Assembly (NCBI RefSeq): GCF_000162875.1 | Contig: NZ_GG700630.1 | Coordinates: 1,032,868-1,096,867 of the forward strand | Length of the DNA: 64,000 nucleotides | DNA from: Slackia exigua ATCC 700122 | Lineage (GTDB): Bacteria; Actinomycetota; Coriobacteriia; Coriobacteriales; Eggerthellaceae | Direction: 5' to 3' | Shown here: in pieces, positions 40,876 through 50,155 of the stretch | Numbering within the stretch: position 1 is the first letter of the stretch | Layout of the letters: the number at the start of each line of letters is the position of its first letter | Notes under the pieces: model-generated | Told to the model about the DNA's origin: nothing | Seen by the model: only the letters and a program-made list of their open reading frames with translations | Database searches by the model: none | Made by a program: the position numbers and the translations under genes

Positions 40876-43368
40876 CTATGCCTTCTCGATTTCGACCAGA
40901 TTGTCGTACGGAGCGAAGTTCGTTTCGAAGATCGCATCCTGTACCGGATTGAGCTCCATCTGAAGCAGATCTCTGTAGTGCCCTTCGGGGAAATCCCTCG
41001 GCCACCAGCCCTGACGCTGGTTCACGCAGCCCGGCTTGATCTCTTCGGTCACCAGAGCCTTCACCTTGTACGACCCGCGTTCGTTGAAGACGCGCACCAT
41101 ATCCCCCGTCCGTATGTCGCGCTCGTGCGCATCGTAGGCGGAGATCTCTATCCACGGCTCGGGAATGACCTCGCGGATCCACGGTAGATTCACGTGCTGC
41201 CCATGGGTGGTGTACACGGTGCGCGCGTTCATGAAAGTCAGCGGATAATCCCCCGCCATCTTCTTGCGGTTGCTTTCTATGGGCTCGTAGTAGGTGGCGA
41301 TCTCCTCGCCGAAATCGGTCAGGCCTTCGGTGTAGATCTCCAGTTTGCCCGACGGGGTCGCATAGCGCTGGCTCGTGAAGGGGATATACGGGTCGTCGAA
41401 ATTCGCGCGTACGACCTGCTTCTCTTCAAGCTCGTCGAAACTTACGGTATTGAACTCGGGAGCGGCGTTTCCTTCGATGGCGAACTTGCGCAACCAATCC
41501 TTCACGTCATGCTTCCACGAGGTCTCGTCCTTGATCCCGAAGCGCTCGGCGAGCATCTGCCCCACTTCGTAATCGGTCTTCGCTTCGTACAGCGGAGGAA
41601 TGACCTGCTTCCTCATCTGAAGGTAGAAATTCGACCAGGAGCTGATGACCTCGCACGGCTCCTCGTAATACGAGGTTATGGGAAGCACGAGGTCGGAAAG
41701 GTCGGCCCCTCCGTTCATCATCTGCTCGGACGTGATGATGAAATCGAGCTGAGGCAATACGTCTTCGATCATCTTCACGCCTTCGGGCATCTGCGAGCCC
41801 CATCCGTAATTGTTGAACCAGACGAGCTTGACCGGATGCGGCTGCTGGCTCGCCACGAGATCCATCCACTGCGTGCCTGGAAGAGGGGTCGCTGCATGAC
41901 CGGGACGAGGAACGACTCCTTCGGGATTCACGCTGAACAGGATGCGCATGAGGGTGCCTCCCGCCCAGTTGACGTTCGCGTGGGGCTTTCCCACGTTGCC
42001 GGTTATAGCCGCCATCTGAATGGCTGCGCGCGTGGGAAGATGCCCGTTCCAGTATCGATTCGTTCCCTGGCTGATCTGCAGCTTGCTCGGCGTCTCCTCG
42101 ACGTAGATGCGCGCGAGCTCGACGATGTCCTCGGCAGACACCTCGCATATCGCGCTTGCCGATTCGGGATCGTAGTCCTTGACCGAGTCGACGATGAGCT
42201 GGAAGGCTGGAACAAGGCTGCGCTTCACGCCATCGAGCTCGACCTCGTAGCTGCCCGTGAGAGCCGCGTTCTTGGGAACCTCGCACGCTGCAGGGACCTC
42301 GCCTTGAACGGTCACCGACGGGTAGGCGGGCTTCAGCGCGTCGTCGAGAGGCGCGACCTCGGCCACGGATTTCGCAGACGCATCCCACACAAGATAGTTC
42401 GCACCCGACTTCGCAAGTTTGCGGGTTTCGGGGTCCACAAGGAAAGCGCCGTTGGTATACGTCCTGATGTAGTCGCTGTCGTATGCCTCGTCCTTGATGA
42501 TGCAATGCATCATGGACATCATCAAGGCGGCATCGGTGCCGGGACGGATGGGAACCCACCAGTCCGCTTTCGCCGCCGTTCTCGAGAAGCGGGGATCGAC
42601 GACGATCAGACGGGCGCCGGCCTCCTGGGCATCGAAGACGAAGTGCATCTCCTGCTTGTTCGTCTCTGCATAATTGCAGCCGAACATGATGATGGACTTA
42701 GAACCCACCATGTCTTCCCAGCCCGCGGAGTCCTGCTGTATGCCCATGGTCGGCATCCAGCCCATATTGCAGCCAAGGTCGCCCATGATGCCGAAGTTGG
42801 TCCACTGGGTTCCATCGTAGGTGTTGGCCATCATGGCCGAATAGCATTGGGGAATGATGCCGTAATTGCCCACCATCGTGAACCAGGAATTCGCGGTGGG
42901 GCCGTAATGCTCGATGTTGTAGCTCATCTTCTCGTAAATGAGGTCGATTGCCTCATCCCACGAGATGCGCTGCCATTCCCCCGCGCCGCGCTCGCCTATG
43001 CGCTTCATGGGGTACTTCACCCTGTCAGGCGAATACACGCGCTGCATCGCATTCGAAATGCCGCCCAGACAGATGCGATTATAGTTCGTGTCGGGAAAGT
43101 CCGCCGGCTCGACCTTGATGATCGTGTCGTCCTTCACGAACGCGTTGATGCCGCAGCTGCCCACGCAATTCGGCGCGCAGGTGCATCGCGCGACCCTGTC
43201 GTGGTCGGGCTGCGCCATGCCGGTCGCCGGCGCCTTCTCCTGGTTGGACCCCGCGGAACAGGCCGTAAGCACCGATGGAGCGATGGCTCCGATACCGGCC
43301 GCGCCCGCCAGCTTCAGGAAGCTTCGACGCCGCAGAGACTTCGACCCATCCTCTGTGTTTCGAGACAT
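40876..43368 (-). CDS. Tat-exported molybdopterin oxidoreductase (DMSO reductase family)
   Basis: 830 residues from the ATG at 43368, preceded by AAGGGGG. Tat signal SLRRRSFLKLAGAAGIG; then an N-terminal [4Fe-4S] motif CAPNCVGSCG with the fourth Cys in RICLGG; domains II-III (GPTANSW, IIMFGCNYAETNKQ, VVDPRFSRTAAKADWWVPIRPGTDAAL); and domain IV (MNARTVYTTHGQHVNLPW, NQRQGWWPRDF). In Eggerthellaceae this family includes catechol dehydroxylases as well as DMSO, TMAO and other reductases; the sequence does not tell which substrate this one uses. Forms an operon with the ferredoxin subunit and chaperone genes. Confidence 0.9.
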   Translation of the reverse strand: MSRNTEDGSKSLRRRSFLKLAGAAGIGAIAPSVLTACSAGSNQEKAPATGMAQPDHDRVARCTCAPNCVGSCGINAFVKDDTIIKVEPADFPDTNYNRICLGGISNAMQRVYSPDRVKYPMKRIGERGAGEWQRISWDEAIDLIYEKMSYNIEHYGPTANSWFTMVGNYGIIPQCYSAMMANTYDGTQWTNFGIMGDLGCNMGWMPTMGIQQDSAGWEDMVGSKSIIMFGCNYAETNKQEMHFVFDAQEAGARLIVVDPRFSRTAAKADWWVPIRPGTDAALMMSMMHCIIKDEAYDSDYIRTYTNGAFLVDPETRKLAKSGANYLVWDASAKSVAEVAPLDDALKPAYPSVTVQGEVPAACEVPKNAALTGSYEVELDGVKRSLVPAFQLIVDSVKDYDPESASAICEVSAEDIVELARIYVEETPSKLQISQGTNRYWNGHLPTRAAIQMAAITGNVGKPHANVNWAGGTLMRILFSVNPEGVVPRPGHAATPLPGTQWMDLVASQQPHPVKLVWFNNYGWGSQMPEGVKMIEDVLPQLDFIITSEQMMNGGADLSDLVLPITSYYEEPCEVISSWSNFYLQMRKQVIPPLYEAKTDYEVGQMLAERFGIKDETSWKHDVKDWLRKFAIEGNAAPEFNTVSFDELEEKQVVRANFDDPYIPFTSQRYATPSGKLEIYTEGLTDFGEEIATYYEPIESNRKKMAGDYPLTFMNARTVYTTHGQHVNLPWIREVIPEPWIEISAYDAHERDIRTGDMVRVFNERGSYKVKALVTEEIKPGCVNQRQGWWPRDFPEGHYRDLLQMELNPVQDAIFETNFAPYDNLVEIEKA

Positions 43369-43683
43369 TGGTACCCCCTTACCCTCGAACTTGATGAAGG
43401 GGAAGAGAAGCGTCCGCATGGGGCGGCCTTCAACCGATAGGCAACCCCTTGCCCGTTTCACGACGTCCCTCCCCCTGTACGTCAAGCCTCACTATGAGAG
43501 CCGCGGAGAACGCCTTCAAGAGGATTGCGGTTTTTACGATTTTCCGTCAGACCTGGTTGGGATCATGAGGACACGCGTCTGGACGACGATGCAGAACCTG
43601 ACCGAAGATTTCCTGGACAGCAGCCTCTTATCGCGAGGCCCTTTCTAATGAAAAGCCTCGCGACACGCCGGGCTAAAGCGTCC
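43369..43683. other. Intergenic region between the molybdoenzyme operon and the methyltransferase gene
   Basis: About 315 bp. It must hold the molybdoenzyme promoter (right of 43368). No open frame, hairpin or repeat is convincing. Confidence 0.5.
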
Positions 43684-44865
43684 TTACGCCCTGGTCGCGA
43701 TGTAGCAGCAATGGATGCGCGGATTGCGCTCGAAATCGTGCGGGATGGTCCGCTTCGTAATGTCCTCCAGCGCCACGCCGGCACGTGCCAGCCCCTCGAG
43801 ATCGGGGCGGAAATTGCGCAGGTTGCAGCTGAACACGACCGTGCCGCCCGGCGCCAGCATGCGTACCGCATATGCGAGCAGGCGCACATGGTCGCGCTGC
43901 ACGCTCCATGTGTTCTTCCCCATGGCCTTGGAATTCGAAAACGTCGGCGGATCGACGAAAATCAGATCGTACACCCCGCCGCGCATGCATTCCTCTTCGA
44001 TCCAACGCAGCACGTCGGCTCTCACGAATCGATGCTCGGGCCCATCGAACCCGTTCAACGCCATATTCTTCCGTGCCCATGCAAGATAGGTCTGCGAAAG
44101 GTCGACGGTCGTCGTGGCCTTCGCACCGCCCGCGGCCGCATGCACCGTCGCCGTGCCCGTATAGGCGAACAGGTTCAGGAACCGCGTGCCCGCAGCCATT
44201 TTCCCCACCATGACGCGCGTGTCGCGATGATCGAGGAAGATGCCGGTATCCAGATAGCTTCCCAGATCGACCTCGAATACATGGCCTGCCTCCTGCGTGT
44301 AGGCCACGCAGCTTTCCTTCTGCTGATCGACATACTGCCCGCCGCCGCGCTCGTGCCTGCGCGTCTTGGCGAACACATGCTCGGCCGGAACGCCCAGCGC
44401 GACCGGCACGATGCTCATCACATCAGCGAAACGCGCCTGGGCACGTAAGGGGTCGATCGTCTTCGGCGCCTGATATTCGGCCACCACCACGTAGCTTTCG
44501 CCCGCGCTCTGCCGCACGCCGTCGTACCGATCGATCGCCACCGAGAAATCAGGCAGGTCGGCGTCGTAGATTCGATAGCACGACACCCCCGACTTGGCGG
44601 CCCACTTGCGACGCTCCTTGGCGACCTTGCGCAGGCGGGCAGCGAACTGATCGGCGCCTTTGTCGCATACGGGCACCTTCGCATCCCGCCCCGTCGAAGG
44701 GTCGGGCACGACGATCTCGCCGATGCGCGACACCGGGCATTCGAGAGCGGCATCATGTGCGAATGCAGCGGTGCTCGATGCGGTGCCGTCGGGGTTTTCA
44801 AGGCCGCCGATCTCCCTGCCGTCCTGCGCGGCACCGGCCGTTTCCCTGGTTCTTTTCTCCGTCAT
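43684..44865 (-). CDS. RlmK-like class I SAM-dependent rRNA methyltransferase
   Basis: 393 residues. It resembles the C-terminal (RlmK) half of RlmKL, which makes m7G2069 in 23S rRNA: YRIYDADLPDFSVAIDRY, FLDHRDTRVMVGK, the SAM loop FLNLFAYTGTATVHAA, VDLSQTYLAWARKNMALNG, the catalytic DPPTFSNSKAM and the C-terminal TIPHDFERNPRIHCCY. The RlmL half and THUMP domain are missing, so this is a standalone version. The first ~60 residues are poorly conserved and the start is uncertain. It is followed by no overlapping gene. Confidence 0.8.
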   Translation of the reverse strand: MTEKRTRETAGAAQDGREIGGLENPDGTASSTAAFAHDAALECPVSRIGEIVVPDPSTGRDAKVPVCDKGADQFAARLRKVAKERRKWAAKSGVSCYRIYDADLPDFSVAIDRYDGVRQSAGESYVVVAEYQAPKTIDPLRAQARFADVMSIVPVALGVPAEHVFAKTRRHERGGGQYVDQQKESCVAYTQEAGHVFEVDLGSYLDTGIFLDHRDTRVMVGKMAAGTRFLNLFAYTGTATVHAAAGGAKATTTVDLSQTYLAWARKNMALNGFDGPEHRFVRADVLRWIEEECMRGGVYDLIFVDPPTFSNSKAMGKNTWSVQRDHVRLLAYAVRMLAPGGTVVFSCNLRNFRPDLEGLARAGVALEDITKRTIPHDFERNPRIHCCYIATRA

Positions 44866-45507
44866 TTACCCCACCAGCCCGAATGCCGTCATGCCGAGCA
44901 CGATCTGCGTACGCACGCACATCGGATCGGCGCATGCTTCAAGAAACGACGGAATGTCCGCCCGCGCGAGCTCGAACGCCTCGATGAATTCGGTCGGCTC
45001 GGTATGGGGCTCTCCCGCCCTTTCCACCAGCGCGAACACCAAGGCCACGCTTTCGTCGGTCACGCCAAGCGTCGAAAACCCGGGATGCGCGAACCTGAAT
45101 GCCCGTGTCGGCGTGCCGTCGGCCTCGCGCACGAACGCATAGCCGGTCTCTTCCCGAAGCTCGCGATCGGCGGCCTCCAGGATGTCCTCGCCCGGCTCCA
45201 CGAGACCGGCGGGAAACGCGATCGTCCATGCATTCACGGGGCATCGGAATTCCCGAGTCAGCACGAAGGCGCCTGCGCGCGTCACGCCGACGATGCAGAC
45301 GGCATCGCCGTCTCCTGCAACATCCTCGCCCGCAGCGGCAGCGTCAAGAGCGGCGCGATAGACGGCGTCCTTCTTGCGCGACACCGTCTCATAGGTATGC
45401 ACGCTTCCGTCAGGCAGCTCGAAATGCAGGTCGAATTTATTCAGCCAGCCAGGACTCAGCAGATCCGCCTTCATGAGCCGCGGCGTTTCCCCGCCCTTGA
45501 ATTCCAT
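44866..45507 (-). CDS. NUDIX hydrolase (ADP-ribose pyrophosphatase-like)
   Basis: 213 residues. The Nudix box GLVEPGEDILEAADRELREETGY is complete, preceded by NAWTIAFPAG as in ADP-ribose pyrophosphatases. It ends directly against the methyltransferase start, so the two are probably cotranscribed. GAGGAGG lies upstream of an ATG at 45507 and of a GTG at 45513; the ATG was taken. The upstream gap to the divergent HAD gene holds two palindromes. Confidence 0.85.
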   Translation of the reverse strand: MEFKGGETPRLMKADLLSPGWLNKFDLHFELPDGSVHTYETVSRKKDAVYRAALDAAAAGEDVAGDGDAVCIVGVTRAGAFVLTREFRCPVNAWTIAFPAGLVEPGEDILEAADRELREETGYAFVREADGTPTRAFRFAHPGFSTLGVTDESVALVFALVERAGEPHTEPTEFIEAFELARADIPSFLEACADPMCVRTQIVLGMTAFGLVG

Positions 45508-45668
45508 GCGCACGCACGCCTCCTCGCATCGATTCGCTTTCCCGCCATTATCACCCACGAACGCCGATCGGCCGACGGCAACGCGGCCGTGCGAAGAAGC
45601 TATGATCGCGCGGGCCGCCGACAGGCTCGAACCCCCGACGCGGATGACGCCGTGCACGGCAATCGTAA

Positions 45669-45705
45669 TTTGATGCATCATCAGCTGGAAGTTTGATGCA
45701 TCAAA
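45669..45705. promoter_or_regulatory. Twin TTTGATGCATCA dyads between the Nudix and HAD genes
   Basis: tttgatgcatca at 45669-45680 and the perfect 14-bp palindrome tttgatgcatcaaa at 45692-45705, start-to-start 23 bp (about two helical turns). Placed midway in a 286-bp divergent promoter region, so a dimeric repressor that controls both genes is plausible. Confidence 0.6.
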
Positions 45706-45793
45706 TTGAATGATGAGGCATGAAAAGCTCTCGGGCGCCACTGCGATGCGATGCCGTACAATCTTCCGCACGCACCCGCATAGAAGGAGCCCC

Positions 45794-46453
45794 ATGCGCA
45801 TCGCCGACCTGCCTATAGACGTCCGCGGCATCATCTTCGACCTTGATGGCACGCTCTTCGATTCCATGCCCTATTGGGAAAATCTTGGCGAAGATTACCT
45901 GCGTTCCCGAGGCAAGACGCCCGCTCCTGATATCCGCGCGCAATTCAAACGTCGCACGCTCGAAGGCTCCGCCGCCTACATGAAGGAAGCCTACGGCCTT
46001 GAAGAGCCCGTCGAAGAGGTGATTTCCGGCATCGTCGCCGGCATCGAACGCCCCTATCGCGAACTCATCCCCCTCAAGCCCGGCGTGCGCGAGATGCTCG
46101 ACGTGCTGGACGGCAACGGCATCCCCATGGGCATCGCCACAGCCACCGACTACGACCTGGCGCGCGCCGCGCTCGAACGGCTCGGCGTCTGGAACCGCTT
46201 CGGCTTCCTGCACACCTGCGGAACCGTCGGCTCCGACAAGAACGATCCGCGTATCTTCAACCTCTCGCGCGAACGTCTGGGCACGCCCCTCTCCCAGACC
46301 GTCGTCATGGAAGATTCCCTCCATGCCATAGAGACGGCGAAGCGTGCGGGATTCCCTATCATCGGCGTGCTCGATCCGGCCGCCGAACGGGAACGCGAGC
46401 AGATCGTCCGGCTCTCGGATGCCACGATCGCGAGCTTCGTCGGGCTGTTCTGA
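45794..46453 (+). CDS. HAD-superfamily phosphatase (beta-phosphoglucomutase-like)
   Basis: 219 residues with all four HAD motifs: IIFDLDGTLFDS, GIATATDYD, the Lys in VGSDKNDPRIF and VVMEDSLHAIETAKRAGF. The helical cap between motifs I and II places it in the beta-phosphoglucomutase/phosphatase group. AAGGAG precedes the ATG at 45794. Substrate not predictable. Confidence 0.88.
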   Translation: MRIADLPIDVRGIIFDLDGTLFDSMPYWENLGEDYLRSRGKTPAPDIRAQFKRRTLEGSAAYMKEAYGLEEPVEEVISGIVAGIERPYRELIPLKPGVREMLDVLDGNGIPMGIATATDYDLARAALERLGVWNRFGFLHTCGTVGSDKNDPRIFNLSRERLGTPLSQTVVMEDSLHAIETAKRAGFPIIGVLDPAAEREREQIVRLSDATIASFVGLF

Positions 46454-46639
46454 GCCGCCTCTCTTTCCAACGACTCGACCTTCCGGCATGAAACCTGGCA
46501 GCAATGCGGAGGGTTTCCACAGGCATCCCGCACGCGGCTGCAACGCCGTATAATGGCACGTGCCTTGGGCACGAATACGCAGCCGTCTCCCCTCGGGCAG
46601 GCGGCGCGCACCGCATCGAATCCATAGAGGAGACCAACC

Positions 46640-47845
46640 ATGAGCAACTGCCTCGTCGCGCAGTCGGGCGGCCCCACCGCCGTCATCAATGCCAGCCTCG
46701 CCGGCGTCATACGCGCCAACCAGCTCAATCCCGTGTACGACCGCGTCTTCGGCGGCATCCACGGCATCGAAGGCGTCCTTGACGGATCCCTGTACGACCT
46801 GACCGATCTTTCCGGCCGCGATATCGACATCCTCAAGCAGACTCCCTCGAGCGCCCTGGGCACCTGCCGCTACAAGCTCAAGCGCGGCGATGACAAGGAC
46901 TACAAGCGCCTGGTGGAAGTCATGGATGAACACGGCATCGACGCGATGTTCTACATCGGCGGCAACGATTCGATGGACACCGTGGACGCCCTGTCCGAAT
47001 GGGCCCAGGCCAACGGTATTTCCAAGCGCTTCATCGGCATCCCCAAGACGGTCGACAACGACCTCGTCCCCGTCGACCACTGCCCCGGCTTCCCGAGCGC
47101 TGCCAAAGTCGCCATCGAAATCACGCATGCCACCTATCTCGATTACGCCGCCTACACCCGTCCCGAAGTCTTCATCCTCGAAACCATGGGGCGCGACGCC
47201 GGCTGGCTGGCCGCGAGCTGCTGCGTTTCGGGCGACGTCGACCTGCTGGTCCTGCCGGAGGTCGACTTCGACGCCAAGGCGTTCCTCAACCAGGTTCAGA
47301 AGAAGATGGCGCTCAAAGGCGAATGCTACATCGTGGTGAGCGAAGGCGCCCACTATGCCGACGGCACCTACATCGCCGCAGGCAAAGCCGCCAACGACGG
47401 CTTTTCGCACGCCGTGCTCGGCGGCGCGGGCCAGGCGCTCAAGCAGATCATCCTCGATTCGGGCATCGCGCCCCGCGGCGTGGTGCAGGACCTGTCGCGC
47501 GCCGCGCGCTCCAGCAACTTCGCGCAAAGCCTCGTGGACGTGACCGAAGCGTTCGAACTGGGCATGAGCGCGCATATGCGCTCAGCCGACCCGTCGTTCA
47601 CCGGCAAGGTCGTCGGCATCCGCCGCGCCTCCGCCGACGGAGCGTATAACGCCGAGTTCTTCGCCGGCCCCGCAAGCGAATTCGCGAACGCCGTCAGGAA
47701 CTTCCCCGCCGAATGGATCCTGCCCGATTACCAGGGCGTGACCGAAGAAGCGCTCGACTACTTCCGCCCGCTCATCGAAGGAGAGCCCAAGCTCGTCTTC
47801 GAGGGCGGCCGTCCGGCGACGCTCGTCCCCTTCAACAAGCGCTAA
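46640..47845 (+). CDS. pfp: 6-phosphofructokinase, pyrophosphate-type
   Basis: 401 residues. N-terminal AQSGGPTAVINASLAGV, then YIGGNDSMDT and GIPKTVDNDL, MGRDAGWLAA and GVVQDLSRAARS. In the GGxDx motif the ATP enzymes have Gly at the fourth position and the pyrophosphate enzymes Asp; here it is Asp (GGND), and PKTVDND carries the matching Lys. So it should use pyrophosphate reversibly in glycolysis/gluconeogenesis. GAGGAGA precedes the ATG. Confidence 0.88.
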   Translation: MSNCLVAQSGGPTAVINASLAGVIRANQLNPVYDRVFGGIHGIEGVLDGSLYDLTDLSGRDIDILKQTPSSALGTCRYKLKRGDDKDYKRLVEVMDEHGIDAMFYIGGNDSMDTVDALSEWAQANGISKRFIGIPKTVDNDLVPVDHCPGFPSAAKVAIEITHATYLDYAAYTRPEVFILETMGRDAGWLAASCCVSGDVDLLVLPEVDFDAKAFLNQVQKKMALKGECYIVVSEGAHYADGTYIAAGKAANDGFSHAVLGGAGQALKQIILDSGIAPRGVVQDLSRAARSSNFAQSLVDVTEAFELGMSAHMRSADPSFTGKVVGIRRASADGAYNAEFFAGPASEFANAVRNFPAEWILPDYQGVTEEALDYFRPLIEGEPKLVFEGGRPATLVPFNKR

Positions 47846-47857
47846 GGTTGCTCGAGC

Positions 47858-48817
47858 GTGCACGAAGAGCCGCGGTCTCGAACCCGTCCCACCGCCTTCT
47901 ACGCCGCCATCGTGTTCCTGGCGGGAGCATGCTATGCGGCATCGCCTCCGATCATCAAGGCGGCCGAGGCAAGCGGCTTCACGTGGCAGCAGACGACGTT
48001 CGCACAGTGCCTCTTCGGGCTCGTCCTGTTCGCCGTCGCCGCAGCCGGGGCGGTTGCGCGAAAGGCGCCGGGCACGCGCATAGACCTGCGCGAAGCGCTC
48101 AGGCTCGTCACGCTCGGCCTGATCACCTGCTCGGTCACGCTGCTCTACACATTCACGCTCTCGCTCGTGTCCGCGAGCATGGCGCTCACGCTGCTCTTCC
48201 AGTTCGTCTGGATGGGAATCGCGCTCGAAGCCATCCTCGCCCGTAGGCCTCCCAAGCCCGTCGAGCTCGTAGCGACGGCGTTCGTGCTGGCAGGAGCGTA
48301 TCTTGGAAGCGGTCTCGCCGACGAAGGCATCGGCGCCCTCAGCATCGTCGGCTTTGTCGCAGGCGTAGGAACGGCCGCCTGCTACACCGCGAACCTCTTT
48401 CTCAGCGGACGAATGGGCGTCTTCACGAACTGGGCCGTGCGCGGCCTGTTCGTGAACATAGGCACGATGATTCCTGCGTTCATCTTCTGCCCCGCCTTCT
48501 TCACGTCCGGAGCCCTCGCGCACGGCATCGCCCTTCCGGGCTTTTCGCTCGGGCTCGTCGGGCAGCTGCTACCCATCGTGCTGCTCGGAATCGCCACGAA
48601 GCATCTTCCGGCAGGCCTTACGACCATCATGGCATCGAGCGAGCTGCCCGTCGGCATTCTGCTCGCCGTCCTCGTGCTCGGAGAATCGGCGACGCCGCTC
48701 AAAGTCCTCGGCGTCGCCTTCGTGCTCGCCGGCATCGCCATGACCCAGATCCCCGAGCTTGCGCGCATGAGAAAGACCCCCGAACGGAATGCTCCGGACA
48801 AGAATGCCATCGCCTGA
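47858..48817 (+). CDS. EamA/DMT-superfamily transporter
   Basis: 319 residues with ten hydrophobic segments in two homologous EamA halves (AIVFLAGACYAASPPIIKAAEA and TTIMASSELPVGILLAVLVLGE). The usual end of the second half, GVAFVLAGIAM, is present. GTG start 12 bp after the phosphofructokinase gene, so cotranscription is likely. Substrate unknown; the family exports amino acids and other metabolites. Confidence 0.82.
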   Translation: MHEEPRSRTRPTAFYAAIVFLAGACYAASPPIIKAAEASGFTWQQTTFAQCLFGLVLFAVAAAGAVARKAPGTRIDLREALRLVTLGLITCSVTLLYTFTLSLVSASMALTLLFQFVWMGIALEAILARRPPKPVELVATAFVLAGAYLGSGLADEGIGALSIVGFVAGVGTAACYTANLFLSGRMGVFTNWAVRGLFVNIGTMIPAFIFCPAFFTSGALAHGIALPGFSLGLVGQLLPIVLLGIATKHLPAGLTTIMASSELPVGILLAVLVLGESATPLKVLGVAFVLAGIAMTQIPELARMRKTPERNAPDKNAIA

Positions 48818-49047
48818 TGGATGGCGCGGGAATGCCGTCGAGCCCGCCCTTCGCAACCTCACGCGCGGGTAACGGATGCGCAAAAGTTCTATGGCTATCC
48901 GCGAATACCGCCTTGCCTTGCCCATAGCCGCGACATTTTCTATAGAATGAATCGATGCTTCGGGGGCGCATCTCATCATCCCAGACCACCGCATGCGGTT
49001 CCCCCCGAACGACCGAAACGCGAACGCATCAGGATACGGAGGGGCGC

Positions 49048-50124
49048 GTGGTGCATACATATGCAGCGACGGCCGCATCCGGCATGCCGGCCGCGCCTTC
49101 GACCCGCCCGATCGTCTCGTTCGTCGTACCCTGCTATAACTCGGCCGCCTACATGCGCACCTGCATCGATTCTCTCGTGCCCGCCCTCGATTGCTGCGAA
49201 GCCATCATCGTGAACGACGGCTCCACCGATGCGACGCTGGCCATCGCCCGCGAATACGAAGCGACACACCCCGATTCCATCCGCGTCATCGATCAGAAGA
49301 ACGCCGGATGGGGCGGCGGCGTCAACAACGGGCTCGCCTGCGCGCGCGGGACGTATTTCAAGGTGGTCGATTCGGATGACTGGCTCGACGTTCCCGCATT
49401 CAATCGGGTCCTCGACGTGCTTAAAGCCCATGCCACGCCCGAGACCGCCTTCGACCTCGTGTTCTCGAACTTCGTCTACGACCATGTGACGGATGGGACG
49501 AAGCACGCCATCCGCTACGACGGCCTCATGCCGCAAGACCGGCCCTTCGGATGGGAAGAATTCGGAAAGCCGCGCATCGACCAGTACATCATGGTCCACG
49601 CAACCTGGTACCGGACCGATCTTCTGCGCGAAAGCGGCGTGACCCTTCCCACGAACGTCTGCTACATGGACGGCTATCTCATGCTGCATCCTCTGCCGCT
49701 CGTGAAGCGGCTCTACTACGTCAATGCGGACGTCTACCATTACCTGATCGGCCGCGAAGACCAGTCCATCGGCATCGAAACGGTGAAGAAGCGCATCGAC
49801 CAGCAGCTTCTGGCCACGCGCCTCTGCATCGGCGATCACGATTTCAACCGCCTCAAGCAGCAGGACCCGCCGATGGCGGAACTCTACGCGCGCTACGTAT
49901 CGGCCATGATGAGCGTATCGACCATCCACCTGTTCATGATCGGAACCCCTGAGGCGATCGCGAAGAACCGCGAGCTCTGGGCATACATGAAGCGAACCAA
50001 CCCCGCCCTGCACGCGCGCGTCGCACGATCGCTCGCCGGCTTTGCGAACCGGCGCACCGCCTTGTTCCGCAAGGCCGCCGTCGCGGTATTCTCGTACGCG
50101 CAGAGGAAATACAAGTTTGCCTAG
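49048..50124 (+). CDS. Family 2 glycosyltransferase
   Basis: About 358 residues. GT-A fold motifs are clear: IVSFVVPCYNSAAYMRTCIDSL, IIVNDGSTDATLAIA, NAGWGGGVNNGL and VDSDDWLD (DxD). The GTG at 49048 (or 49051) follows GGAGGGG; an upstream frame extends to 48955 without a site. The gene precedes a lysylphosphatidylglycerol-synthase-like membrane protein, so both probably modify the cell envelope. Confidence 0.85.
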   Translation: MVHTYAATAASGMPAAPSTRPIVSFVVPCYNSAAYMRTCIDSLVPALDCCEAIIVNDGSTDATLAIAREYEATHPDSIRVIDQKNAGWGGGVNNGLACARGTYFKVVDSDDWLDVPAFNRVLDVLKAHATPETAFDLVFSNFVYDHVTDGTKHAIRYDGLMPQDRPFGWEEFGKPRIDQYIMVHATWYRTDLLRESGVTLPTNVCYMDGYLMLHPLPLVKRLYYVNADVYHYLIGREDQSIGIETVKKRIDQQLLATRLCIGDHDFNRLKQQDPPMAELYARYVSAMMSVSTIHLFMIGTPEAIAKNRELWAYMKRTNPALHARVARSLAGFANRRTALFRKAAVAVFSYAQRKYKFA

Positions 50125-50155
50125 GCGGCAAGCTTTCGACAAAGGCCGGACATTC

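Noticed and set aside
41194..43440. 748-residue plus-strand open frame
   Set aside because: Antisense shadow of the molybdoenzyme gene, caused by high GC third positions.
45701..47575. 624-residue minus-strand open frame
   Set aside because: Antisense to the HAD phosphatase and phosphofructokinase genes, both of which have full motifs and ribosome sites.
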